A stretch of DNA of 5,322 nucleotides from Oscillospiraceae bacterium (GCA_017411665.1 JAFQPT010000308.1:1-5322), one strand, 5' to 3'. Counted from the stretch's first letter, positions 1 to 4,766 are shown. A program made the numbers and translations. Notes: generated by a model from the sequence alone, not told the origin.

Positions 1-54
1 GCTGCCATGCAGTGGGGTCTTGCTAAGGCTGCTAAGAAAAAGGAGGCTAAGTAA
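1..54 (+). CDS. rnfE: RnfE, C-terminal end only (partial)
   Basis: Only the last 17 codons and the TAA stop (52-54) are present. The tail is lysine- and alanine-rich (ending AAKKKEAK), as expected for a cytoplasmic end of a membrane protein. Identity is inferred from position: it lies 2 bases upstream of rnfA, and the common clostridial order is rnfC-D-G-E-A-B. RnfE is the membrane subunit that pairs with RnfA. The ribosome binding site for rnfA (AGGAGG, 41-46) lies inside this coding end, so the two genes are probably translationally linked. Seventeen residues are too few to prove the family by themselves. Confidence 0.72.
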   Translation, partial: AAMQWGLAKAAKKKEAK

Positions 55-56
55 GT

Positions 57-641
57 ATGAGTATCACGACTTTGCTCGCCATTTCTCTTGGCGCTATTCT
101 GACCAATAACTTTATCTTCTCCCAGTTCCTGGGTATCTGCCCCTTCCTGGGTGTTTCTCAGAAGGTTGATACCGCTCTGGGTATGGGTCTGGCTGTTACC
201 TTCGTTATGGGCATGGCATCCGCCCTGTGTTATGTTGTCACCGGCCTGCTGAACATGTTCGATCTGGGCTATATGCAGACTCTGGCATACATCCTGATCA
301 TTGCTTCTCTGGTTCAGCTGGTAGAAATGTTCCTGAAGAAGAACATTCCTTCCCTGTACGCTTCTCTGGGTATTTACCTGCCCTTGATTACCACCAACTG
401 TGCGGTTCTGGGTGTAGTTCTGCTGAACGTTCAGAATAACTACAACTTCATCGAATCTCTGGTTTACGGTATCACCGGCGGTATCGGCTTCCTGGTAGCA
501 ATCGTTCTGTTTGCTTCCGTTCGTGAACGTCTGGAATTTGCTGATTACCCCGAAAGCTTCAAGGGTTTCCCCATTGCTCTGGTTTCCGCAGGTCTGCTGG
601 CTCTGGCATTCATGGGCTTCAGCGGCATGAAGATTTGGTAA
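57..641 (+). CDS. rnfA: Ion-translocating ferredoxin:NAD+ oxidoreductase (Rnf) complex, membrane subunit A
   Basis: RnfA is an integral membrane subunit of the Rnf complex, which moves electrons from reduced ferredoxin to NAD+ and pumps Na+ or H+ across the cytoplasmic membrane. The 194-residue product is the usual family length and has about six hydrophobic helices. Two signature motifs are visible: LGICPFLG near residues 25-32 (Cys28) and ITTNCAVLG at 111-119 (Cys115). In RnfA/RnfE and the related NqrE/NqrD these cysteines are known to help hold an iron-sulfur cluster within the membrane between the two subunits. The ATG start follows AGGAGG (41-46) by 10 bases and lies 2 bases after the rnfE stop. 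The gene runs in an operon with rnfB 18 bases downstream. Codon use is strongly biased (CTG for Leu, GTT/GCT, AAG, CCC), consistent with high expression. Confidence 0.97.
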   Translation: MSITTLLAISLGAILTNNFIFSQFLGICPFLGVSQKVDTALGMGLAVTFVMGMASALCYVVTGLLNMFDLGYMQTLAYILIIASLVQLVEMFLKKNIPSLYASLGIYLPLITTNCAVLGVVLLNVQNNYNFIESLVYGITGGIGFLVAIVLFASVRERLEFADYPESFKGFPIALVSAGLLALAFMGFSGMKIW

Positions 642-659
642 TAGGAGGAACTGCACATT

Positions 660-1454
660 ATGATGAATATTATTTATGCTGTAGCTGTCCTCGGCGTGAT
701 GGGCGCTCTGTGGGGTGCCATTCTGGCATTCGCTTCCAAGGTGTTTGCTGTTGAAGTTGACCCTCGTGAAGAAGCTGTACTGGGCTGCCTGGCCGGCGCA
801 AACTGCGGTGGCTGTGGCTACCCCGGCTGTTCCGGCTACGCTGCTGCTATCGTTGCTGGCGAAGCTCCCATTGATAAGTGCGGTCCCGGCGGCCCCGAAG
901 CTGCTGCAAAGATCGGCGAAATCATGGGTGTTGGCGGCGGCTCCGGCGAAAAGATGATCGCATTCGTACCCTGCTCCGGTTCTCTGGACGTTGCCGGCCT
1001 GAAGTTCAACTACACCGGCGAAAAGACTTGCCAGGCTGCTATGGGTTACGGCGGCAAGGGCACCAAGATCTGCTCCTACTCCTGCATCGGTTACGGTGAC
1101 TGTGTGAAGGCATGTAAGTTCGGTGCAATGAAGATCGAAAACGGCGTTGCTAAGGTTGACCGCGAAAAGTGCGTTGGCTGTATGGCATGTGCCGAAGCTT
1201 GCCCCAAGGACGTGATCGTAAAGGTTCCCTACAGCCAGAACGAACTGGTTGCTTGCCGTTCCAACGACAAGGGTCCCGCAGTCATCAAGAGCTGCAAGGT
1301 CGGCTGCATTGGCTGCATGAAGTGCGTGAAGGAATGTCCCGCTGACGCAATCAAGGTCACCAACTTCCTGGCAGAAATCGATCCCAACAAGTGTGTCAAG
1401 TGCGGCCACTGTGAGACCGTTTGCCCCAGAAAGATCATCAAGCCTCAGGACTAA
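660..1454 (+). CDS. rnfB: Rnf complex iron-sulfur subunit B
   Basis: RnfB is the polyferredoxin-like subunit that takes electrons from ferredoxin on the cytoplasmic side and passes them into the Rnf complex. The 264-residue product has one N-terminal membrane anchor (about residues 4-30). It is followed by the Fe-S domain motif CLAGANCGGCGYPGC (Cys43, 49, 52, 57; spacing Cx5Cx2Cx4C). Next come a variant cluster set Cys138/142/148/152 and three cysteine runs: 171/174/177/181, 212-226 (five Cys at 212, 216, 219, 222 and 226) and 245/248/251/255. Together they indicate several [4Fe-4S] clusters, about five by motif. The Cys152 motif reads CKFGA where a proline usually follows the last cysteine. 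The start at 660 follows AGGAGG (643-648) by 11 bases; a second ATG at 663 is possible but less well spaced. A strong terminator directly follows, so this is the last gene of the operon. Confidence 0.97.
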   Translation: MMNIIYAVAVLGVMGALWGAILAFASKVFAVEVDPREEAVLGCLAGANCGGCGYPGCSGYAAAIVAGEAPIDKCGPGGPEAAAKIGEIMGVGGGSGEKMIAFVPCSGSLDVAGLKFNYTGEKTCQAAMGYGGKGTKICSYSCIGYGDCVKACKFGAMKIENGVAKVDREKCVGCMACAEACPKDVIVKVPYSQNELVACRSNDKGPAVIKSCKVGCIGCMKCVKECPADAIKVTNFLAEIDPNKCVKCGHCETVCPRKIIKPQD

Positions 1455-1461
1455 TGATTAC

Positions 1462-1494
1462 AAAAAAGACCTCCGAGAAATCGGAGGTCTTTTT
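1462..1494 (+). terminator. Intrinsic terminator of the rnf operon, probably bidirectional
   Basis: A 9-bp perfect GC-rich stem (GACCTCCGA at 1468-1476 with TCGGAGGTC at 1481-1489) closes a GAAA tetraloop. It is preceded by six A and followed by five T, so the A/T tracts extend the stem and allow termination on both strands. It lies 7 bases after the rnfB stop and can also end the convergent minus-strand gene whose stop is at 1547. Confidence 0.95.
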
Positions 1495-1546
1495 CTATGC
1501 TGTTTTTTCTTGTAGGGAACGGCTTAATCCAATCTGCATGATGGTT

Positions 1547-2044
1547 TTATTCGGCGAAGGATATGGAGTATTGGGGAAGTATCAGCTTCCAAAAAATCAG
1601 TCCATTGAGCATCAGCAGCAATCCAAATGCCATTCGCGCAGTTGATTCGTGGACCAGCAGCATAATGCCGTTCATGTCACCGCCGCCAAAGAATCCGCAC
1701 AGGATACTCAGATACAAAGGGTCGAGGAGCAGCAGGATGATGGTGCTGTAATAGCAGCAGGCACGCAGCAGCTTGGAAGGGGCGCGGCAAATTCGTTTTG
1801 AGAGAGCAGTCATGACGTATGCGGAAATTTGCGTGGCCAAAACGCCGACAAGGCAAAAGACAGCGAGTTGCAGGGGTGTAAGCCGGTCGGCAAAGATGTC
1901 GATTTGGATACCGAGTCCCATGAAGTTGATTTTCTTGAATACACCGTGGGAAAGAGCATAAAGAAAATGAGCCCCTTCGTGGATGAGATAGTAGACGGCG
2001 ACTGCGGTGAGCAGACCGATATATTGTCGGGTACGTTTTGTCAT
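1547..2044 (-). CDS. Putative M50-like (site-2-protease type) membrane zinc metalloprotease
   Basis: This 165-residue protein is very hydrophobic, with about four membrane segments. In the first helix it carries HEGAH (His22, Glu23, His26), the HExxH zinc-binding and catalytic motif, set as YYLIHEGAHFLYA as in intramembrane M50 proteases. A later GGGDMNG stretch (Asp123) sits where the family places its third metal ligand; that assignment is inferred. It is shorter than typical site-2 proteases and has no PDZ domain, so it may be a minimal M50 relative or a membrane protein of another function with this motif. The start at 2044 is supported by AAAGGA (minus strand, 2052-2057) 7 bases upstream. 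It is transcribed away from the zinc-ribbon membrane protein gene at 2133 and converges on rnfB. The substrate is unknown. Confidence 0.78.
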   Translation of the reverse strand: MTKRTRQYIGLLTAVAVYYLIHEGAHFLYALSHGVFKKINFMGLGIQIDIFADRLTPLQLAVFCLVGVLATQISAYVMTALSKRICRAPSKLLRACCYYSTIILLLLDPLYLSILCGFFGGGDMNGIMLLVHESTARMAFGLLLMLNGLIFWKLILPQYSISFAE

Positions 2045-2072
2045 TTGCGATTCCTTTCTGTGTTTTGTTTAC

Positions 2073-2101
2073 TTGCACTTCCTAAAGAAGCTTGTTATAA
2101 T
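2073..2101 (+). promoter_or_regulatory. Sigma-A-type promoter of the zinc-ribbon membrane protein gene
   Basis: TTGCAC (-35, 2073-2078), a 17-bp spacer and a perfect TATAAT (-10, 2096-2101) with an extended -10 TG at 2093-2094 make a near-consensus promoter. The predicted transcript start is about 2108. This rules out using the in-frame ATG at 2100 or any earlier start, because they lie upstream of the transcript start, and it supports the ATG at 2133. Confidence 0.85.
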
Positions 2102-2108
2102 GTGTCAA
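2080..2108 (-). promoter_or_regulatory. Possible promoter of the M50-like gene, overlapping the divergent promoter
   Basis: On the minus strand a perfect TTGACA -35 hexamer lies at 2103-2108. The -10 at the proper distance (around 2079-2085, TAGGAA or TTAGGA depending on spacing) is poor. The -35 lies 1 base past the -10 of the plus-strand promoter, so the two promoters would compete. The evidence is mainly the -35 match and the position upstream of 2044. Confidence 0.35.
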
Positions 2109-2132
2109 AAGACCCTCAGAAGGAGAAAAAAT

Positions 2133-2405
2133 ATGGATTTCCTGTTTCGTTTACTGCCTCCCGCACGCTGGAGACTGCTGTGCATGGCTTTGCTGGTACT
2201 GGCACTGTTTTGCAGTATCTCTTCCTATACCGATGACAGCGTTGCTTACCAGAATGCTGCGGCAATTTGCCTGGCGCTTGCCATTGGTGGGACGTTGGGG
2301 TTCTGGCGCTGTCCCCGCTGCCGCAGAGTGCTGCCCTTGAAGAACATGATGTACCTCAAGGAATGCCCCAAGTGCCATAGCGATGTGCGTAATTTTAAAT
2401 ATTGA
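2133..2405 (+). CDS. Small membrane protein with C-terminal zinc ribbon, function unknown
   Basis: The 90-residue product has two membrane helices (about residues 13-31 and 41-57). They are followed by a cytoplasmic or peripheral zinc-ribbon pattern of two CPxC knuckles: CPRC (Cys60, Cys63) and CPKC (Cys78, Cys81), 14 residues apart. A four-cysteine site of this kind normally binds one structural zinc. I do not recognise a named family. The start at 2133 is chosen because AGAAGGAG (2118-2125) lies 7 bases upstream and the promoter's transcript start is near 2108; an open frame extends upstream but would begin before the promoter. It is divergent from the M50-like gene and shares its 88-bp upstream region, which may mean co-regulation. 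Its stop is followed immediately by repeat copy A, which supplies its terminator. Confidence 0.8.
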   Translation: MDFLFRLLPPARWRLLCMALLVLALFCSISSYTDDSVAYQNAAAICLALAIGGTLGFWRCPRCRRVLPLKNMMYLKECPKCHSDVRNFKY

Positions 2406-2406
2406 T

Positions 2407-2435
2407 AAAAAAGGCCCTCCTTCGATAAGGAGGGC
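2407..2435 (-). terminator. Minus-strand terminator at the left edge of repeat A
   Basis: Read on the minus strand, the 9-bp stem of 2414-2435 is followed by C and six T (2412-2407). It would end transcripts from the XRE/membrane-protein operon after they cross the repeat. Confidence 0.8.
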
Positions 2436-2532
2436 TGTCAGCGAAGCTGACTGGGTGGTCGAAAATAATTATGAAAATTAATTATGCTGTTTATTGTTCG
2501 ACCTCTCCGTCAAAATCGTTCCGATTTTGCCA

Positions 2533-2561
2533 CCTCCCCTTATCGAAGGGGAGGCTTTTTT
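2533..2561 (+). terminator. Plus-strand terminator at the right edge of repeat A
   Basis: CCTCCCCTT (2533-2541) pairs with AAGGGGAGG (2546-2554) across an ATCG loop, followed by C and six T (2556-2561). It would end the transcript of the zinc-ribbon gene. The T tract overlaps the first bases of the opposing gene's stop codon (2560-2562). Confidence 0.85.
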
Positions 2562-2958
2562 AATATTTCCGCTTCAGCACCATGTAGCAAATCCAGTACA
2601 GCACAATGACCAAACATACACTCATGCTGCAGAACATCATCAGATCTTCGCGGCCAAGCAGCTTACATACAATGGAAGCTACAGCGGCAATCATCACGAA
2701 CAGATAGCCCGCCCAGCTCCATGCTTTGATACGCAGAAACTTGTTGCGTTCGTCCTGAAGCGCCACATCATAGGTTTCTTTGTATTCGGGATTGGAATGA
2801 TAGCGAATGCTGCGAATCATTTGAAGAATCCCGACGAAAATCAAGGCAACACCCATCCCTTGCCAAAATTCGTCTATGGTTCCCATCATGCCGAAAATCA
2901 GCAAAATGACGCCCAGTACGATTTCTACAATATTTGCAATCCAACGTGTTTTGTTCAT
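2560..2958 (-). CDS. Four-helix membrane protein paired with an XRE regulator, function unknown
   Basis: The 132-residue product has two pairs of membrane helices (about residues 8-28, 34-50, 80-100 and 106-127). They are separated by a charged cytoplasmic loop (about 51-79) containing NPEYKETYDVALQDERNKF. Small membrane proteins with a DERxxxIxxKA-like loop next to a short XRE regulator recall the DUF2178-type group, but I cannot confirm that assignment. The ATG at 2958 follows GAGGAGGA (minus strand, 2966-2973) by 7 bases, and the start lies 3 bases after the upstream regulator's stop, so the two genes form one tightly coupled operon. Its stop codon sits in the T tract at the edge of repeat A. 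The conserved pairing suggests that the regulator controls this membrane protein, or that the membrane protein modulates the regulator. Confidence 0.82.
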   Translation of the reverse strand: MNKTRWIANIVEIVLGVILLIFGMMGTIDEFWQGMGVALIFVGILQMIRSIRYHSNPEYKETYDVALQDERNKFLRIKAWSWAGYLFVMIAAVASIVCKLLGREDLMMFCSMSVCLVIVLYWICYMVLKRKY

Positions 2959-2961
2959 GGT

Positions 2962-3159
2962 TCAGTCCTCCTCATAGATAAATACATCTTCAATGGGCAT
3001 ACCGAAATACCGCGCGATTTTGAAGGCCAGCTGGATGGAGGGGTTGTATCGTCCTGTTTCCAGTGAGCTGATGGTCTGGCGGGATACACCCAGTGCCTTC
3101 GCAAATTCCTCCTGTCGGATGCCGCGACTCTTTCGAATTTCTTCAATTCTGTTTTTCAA
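2962..3159 (-). CDS. Short XRE/Cro-type helix-turn-helix transcriptional regulator (TTG start)
   Basis: The 65-residue protein is almost entirely one HTH_3 (Cro/CI-like) DNA-binding domain. Residues 4-60 include RQEEFAKALGVSRQTISSLE, the helix-turn-helix with its recognition helix near SRQTISSLE, then the YNPSIQLAFKIARYFGMPIEDVF stabilising helices. It lacks any sensor domain and so belongs with the small YozG-like dimeric repressors. The start codon is TTG (3157-3159, minus strand); no in-frame ATG lies just upstream, and AAAGGAGGT (3166-3174) is 6 bases away, which fixes this start. It is cotranscribed with the membrane protein gene 3 bases downstream. Two matching inverted repeats over its promoter suggest negative autoregulation. 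Confidence 0.93.
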   Translation of the reverse strand: MKNRIEEIRKSRGIRQEEFAKALGVSRQTISSLETGRYNPSIQLAFKIARYFGMPIEDVFIYEED

Positions 3160-3177
3160 GGCTGTACCTCCTTTGAT

Positions 3178-3193
3178 GTAAAGTTTGCTTTAC
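3178..3193. promoter_or_regulatory. Operator candidate O1 for the XRE regulator
   Basis: A perfect inverted repeat, GTAAAG-TTTG-CTTTAC, has 6-bp arms and a 4-bp spacer. It overlaps the predicted transcript start of the XRE operon, where a bound repressor would block initiation. Confidence 0.75.
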
Positions 3194-3199
3194 AATTTG

Positions 3200-3228
3200 A
3201 GCGTAGCATAGTATTTGTGAAATGTCAA
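3200..3228 (-). promoter_or_regulatory. Promoter of the XRE/membrane-protein operon
   Basis: On the minus strand there is a perfect TTGACA -35 (3223-3228), a 17-bp spacer and TACGCT as -10 (3200-3205), with an extended -10 TG just upstream. The predicted transcript start is near 3193. The weak -10 is offset by the perfect -35 and the TG. Both elements sit between or within the two operator candidates. Confidence 0.75.
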
Positions 3229-3239
3229 GTGTGCTTTAC
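3224..3239. promoter_or_regulatory. Operator candidate O2 for the XRE regulator
   Basis: GTCAAGTGTGCTTTAC matches O1 at 14 of 16 positions and overlaps the -35 hexamer. The distance from O1 is 46 bp, somewhat over four helical turns. Together the two sites cover the promoter. Confidence 0.7.
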
Positions 3240-3271
3240 ATATCGTCCTTGTGAACTTCATATATAGGCGT

Positions 3272-3298
3272 AAAAAAGCCTCTCCTTTTAAGGAGAGG
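3272..3298 (-). terminator. Terminator of the udk-tdk operon, formed by repeat B
   Basis: Read on the minus strand, the 8-bp stem at 3279-3298 is followed by C and six T (3277-3272). It is the first hairpin with a T tract downstream of tdk; the hairpin nearer to tdk (3401-3420) lacks one. It also shields the XRE promoter from readthrough. Confidence 0.82.
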
Positions 3299-3420
3299 TG
3301 GCATTTTCGAGCTTGTGAGAAAATGACGGAGAGGTAATTTTGCAGAATTGAGGGAACTTCATGAACCTCTCAGTCATCCGCTCGTACCTCGCGTCTGACA
3401 GCTCCCCTTAAAAGGGGAGC
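3272..3420 (+). repeat. Palindromic intergenic repeat, copy B
   Basis: This is a roughly 149-bp relative of copy A in the opposite orientation. In order it has: A6 (3272-3277); CCTCTCCT/AGGAGAGG hairpin (3279-3298); CATTTTC/GAAAATG hairpin (3302-3308/3319-3325); a GAGAGGT/ACCTCTC long stem (3329-3335/3365-3371); an imperfect GTCA...TGAC hairpin (3373-3399); and GCTCCCCT/AGGGGAGC (3401-3420). The order and spacing of hairpins match copy A, while the loops and inner sequence differ. Its right end lies 15 bases before the tdk stop codon (read on the plus strand) and its left end lies upstream of the XRE promoter. No gene is visible inside it. Confidence 0.85.
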
Positions 3421-3435
3421 CATCAATATGTAGTT

Positions 3436-4032
3436 TTAAAACAGGGTTTCTTCGTAGCCGGCCTGTGCTGCGATGGCATCCTTCCAGCAGCGGTGGCACA
3501 TGGCGATGTAGGAATCGTTGCCGCCCAGCATGACCTGAGAGCCTTCCGTGACAATACGCCCGTTTTCGTCAATGCGGGCATTGACGATGGCCTTGCTGCC
3601 ACAGGAGCAGATGGTCTTGATTTCCGTGATGGAATCTGCCAGCTCCATGAGGCGCTGTGCACCGGGGAAGAAGTGGGTGAGGAAGTCGGTGCGCAGACCG
3701 AAGCACAGCACGGGGATGTTTTCCTTGTCCACAATCGTGCGCAGCTGGTCGATTTGCGCAGGGGTGAAGAATTGGGATTCGTCGGAAATGATGACGTCAT
3801 GTGCACCGATTTCCTTGTACACCTCGCAAATATCCTGCTCGGGTGTAATCACGTGTGCCTTGGCTTCCAGACCGATGCGGGAGCGCAGAATATCGGCACC
3901 GTCGCGGTCATCCACACTGGGCTTGATGAGCCAGACGCTCATGCCCCGTTCTTCATAGTTAAACTTAGTAATCAATGCCTGTGCAGACTTACTGGAGCCC
4001 ATGGCACCGTATTTAAAATAGAGTTTTGCCAT
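3436..4032 (-). CDS. tdk: Thymidine kinase (TK1-type, EC 2.7.1.21)
   Basis: Thymidine kinase transfers phosphate from ATP to thymidine or deoxyuridine, making dTMP in the pyrimidine salvage pathway. The 198-residue product has the type-II TK landmarks: a P-loop GAMGSSKS (residues 9-16), DESQFF (84-89, with Glu85 as likely catalytic base), and the lasso region running from about FFPGAQRLMELADSI to residue 173. Four zinc ligands are visible: Cys142 and Cys144 (ICSCG) and Cys179 and Cys182 (CHRC). The CxC first half and LGGNDSYI stretch resemble the Escherichia coli type of the enzyme more than the CxxC forms. The start at 4032 has only a modest ribosome binding site (TAAGGAT, minus strand, 4039-4045), which overlaps the udk stop codon. 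The gap to udk is 10 bases, so translation is probably coupled to udk in a salvage operon. Confidence 0.97.
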   Translation of the reverse strand: MAKLYFKYGAMGSSKSAQALITKFNYEERGMSVWLIKPSVDDRDGADILRSRIGLEAKAHVITPEQDICEVYKEIGAHDVIISDESQFFTPAQIDQLRTIVDKENIPVLCFGLRTDFLTHFFPGAQRLMELADSITEIKTICSCGSKAIVNARIDENGRIVTEGSQVMLGGNDSYIAMCHRCWKDAIAAQAGYEETLF

Positions 4033-4042
4033 AAAATAATCC

Positions 4043-4660
4043 TTAGTTGTTGAGATGCTTTTCGATGCGGCCCACCAGCATATCCAGAGCGACCAGATTG
4101 CGTCCGCCTTCGGGAATGATGATATGAGCGTTCTTCTTGCTGGGCTCTACGAACGCTTCATGCATGGGTTTGACGGTGGTCAGATACTGGTCCACAACGG
4201 AGTCCAGTGTGCGGTCACGCTTTTTGACATCGCGGATGATGCGGCGCAGAATACGTACGTCGGCATCGGTGTCCACGAAAACACGGATATCCATTTCATC
4301 GCACAGCTGCTTATCTGCCAGAATCAGAATGCCTTCCACGATGATGACCTTTGCGGGCTTGATAGTGACAAAGTCCTTGCTGCGGTTGTGCACAGTGTAG
4401 TCGTATACGGGGCACTGCACAGACTTACCTGCCTTCAGCTGCTTGAGATGTTCGATCATCAGTTCGTTTTCAAATGCATCGGGATGGTCGTAGTTCAGCT
4501 TGCAGCGTTCTTCGTAGGTCATGTCATCATGAGCCTTATAGTAATTGTCGTGATTGACAACGGATACATCTCCGCCGAATCTCTCCATAATGCGCCTGGT
4601 AATGGTAGTCTTGCCGGAGCCGGTGCCGCCGGCGATGCCAATGGTCAAAATAGTGCTCAT
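4043..4660 (-). CDS. udk: Uridine kinase (uridine/cytidine kinase, EC 2.7.1.48)
   Basis: Uridine kinase phosphorylates uridine and cytidine to UMP and CMP using ATP or GTP, the ribonucleoside arm of pyrimidine salvage. The 205-residue product has the P-loop GGTGSGKT (residues 11-18), NHDNYY (36-41), the substrate-region motif YDYTVHNR (86-93), VEGILIL (108-114), and the family C-terminal block TVKPMHEAFVEPSK (162-175). The start at 4660 is preferred because GGAGG (minus strand, 4669-4673) lies 8 bases upstream and the product then begins just before the first beta strand. A longer reading from the ATG at 4675 adds five residues, but that codon overlaps the ribosome binding site. The usual RGR motif near residue 148 reads RDR here. 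It is the first gene of a minus-strand operon with tdk. Confidence 0.97.
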   Translation of the reverse strand: MSTILTIGIAGGTGSGKTTITRRIMERFGGDVSVVNHDNYYKAHDDMTYEERCKLNYDHPDAFENELMIEHLKQLKAGKSVQCPVYDYTVHNRSKDFVTIKPAKVIIVEGILILADKQLCDEMDIRVFVDTDADVRILRRIIRDVKKRDRTLDSVVDQYLTTVKPMHEAFVEPSKKNAHIIIPEGGRNLVALDMLVGRIEKHLNN

Positions 4661-4693
4661 AGAAAAAGCCTCCATTCGTATCTCTCAATTTTT

Positions 4694-4710
4694 AATTCTA
4701 TCATAGAATT
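4694..4710. promoter_or_regulatory. Perfect 17-bp palindrome over the udk -10 box, possible operator
   Basis: AATTCTAT-C-ATAGAATT is a perfect inverted repeat with 8-bp arms around one base. It covers the predicted -10 of the udk promoter and lies 28 bases before the -35 of the divergent operon. No regulator gene lies beside it, so its ligand is unknown. Its AT richness makes chance occurrence plausible. Confidence 0.45.
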
Positions 4711-4723
4711 ACTGAAGATGCAA
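4695..4723 (-). promoter_or_regulatory. Promoter of the udk-tdk operon
   Basis: On the minus strand TTGCAT (-35, 4718-4723), a 17-bp spacer and TAGAAT (-10, 4695-4700) with an extended -10 TG form a plausible sigma-A promoter. The predicted transcript start is near 4688, leaving a leader of about 28 bases before the udk ATG at 4660. That transcript start leaves room for either udk start codon. Confidence 0.65.
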
Positions 4724-4737
4724 TTCGAGTTTATCGG

Positions 4738-4766
4738 TTGAAAAAAAGGATACACTATGATACCCT
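4738..4766 (+). promoter_or_regulatory. Probable promoter of the small membrane protein-deoD operon
   Basis: TTGAAA (-35, 4738-4743), a 17-bp spacer and TACCCT (-10, 4761-4766) with TG at 4758-4759 fit an extended -10 promoter. A better-looking TATGAT at 4756-4761 has no good -35 at the usual distance. Either would start transcription about 20-30 bases before the ATG at 4795. Confidence 0.5.

Larger units (their letters stand above)
2407..2561 (-). repeat. Palindromic intergenic repeat, copy A
   Basis: This is a roughly 155-bp array of hairpins. In plus-strand order it has: a 9-bp stem (2414-2422/2427-2435, loop CGAT); GTCAGC-GAA-GCTGAC (2437-2451); a long stem GGTCGAA/TTCGACC (2457-2463/2497-2503) around an AT-rich interior; CAAAATCG/CGATTTTG (2511-2518/2522-2529); and a 9-bp stem CCTCCCCTT/AAGGGGAGG (2533-2554). 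Six A and six T mark the two outer edges. Read on the minus strand it aligns with copy B at 3272-3420, sharing the A-tract, the first hairpin, GTGGC, and TGACGGAGAGGT. It contains no convincing gene. Similar repeats are, to my recollection, frequent in Faecalibacterium-like genomes. Confidence 0.85.

Noticed and set aside
2007..2132. N-terminal extension of the zinc-ribbon protein
   Set aside because: The in-frame codons upstream of 2133 lie over or before the near-consensus promoter, and the good ribosome binding site is at 2118-2125.
1829..2236. 135-codon open frame on the plus strand running from the M50-like gene into the zinc-ribbon gene
   Set aside because: It overlaps two better-supported genes in other frames, crosses the divergent promoter region, and lacks a ribosome binding site.
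2494..3066. 190-codon open frame on the plus strand across repeat A and the XRE/membrane-protein genes
   Set aside because: It begins inside the repeat, would be stopped by the terminator at 2533-2561, and its product is low in recognisable structure. The minus-strand genes have good ribosome binding sites and coherent helices.
2407..3420. CRISPR array or attachment sites formed by the two repeats
   Set aside because: Only two copies exist, about 150 bp long, inverted and divergent, without regular spacers, cas genes or an integrase nearby.
3493..4053. 186-codon open frame on the plus strand opposite tdk
   Set aside because: It mirrors the thymidine kinase gene, whose P-loop, DESQFF and zinc cysteines are unambiguous. 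No independent evidence of translation.
4055..4741. 228-codon open frame on the plus strand opposite udk
   Set aside because: It lies antisense to a clearly recognisable uridine kinase, has no convincing ribosome binding site, and its product shows no family motifs. It is a by-product of codon bias on the other strand.
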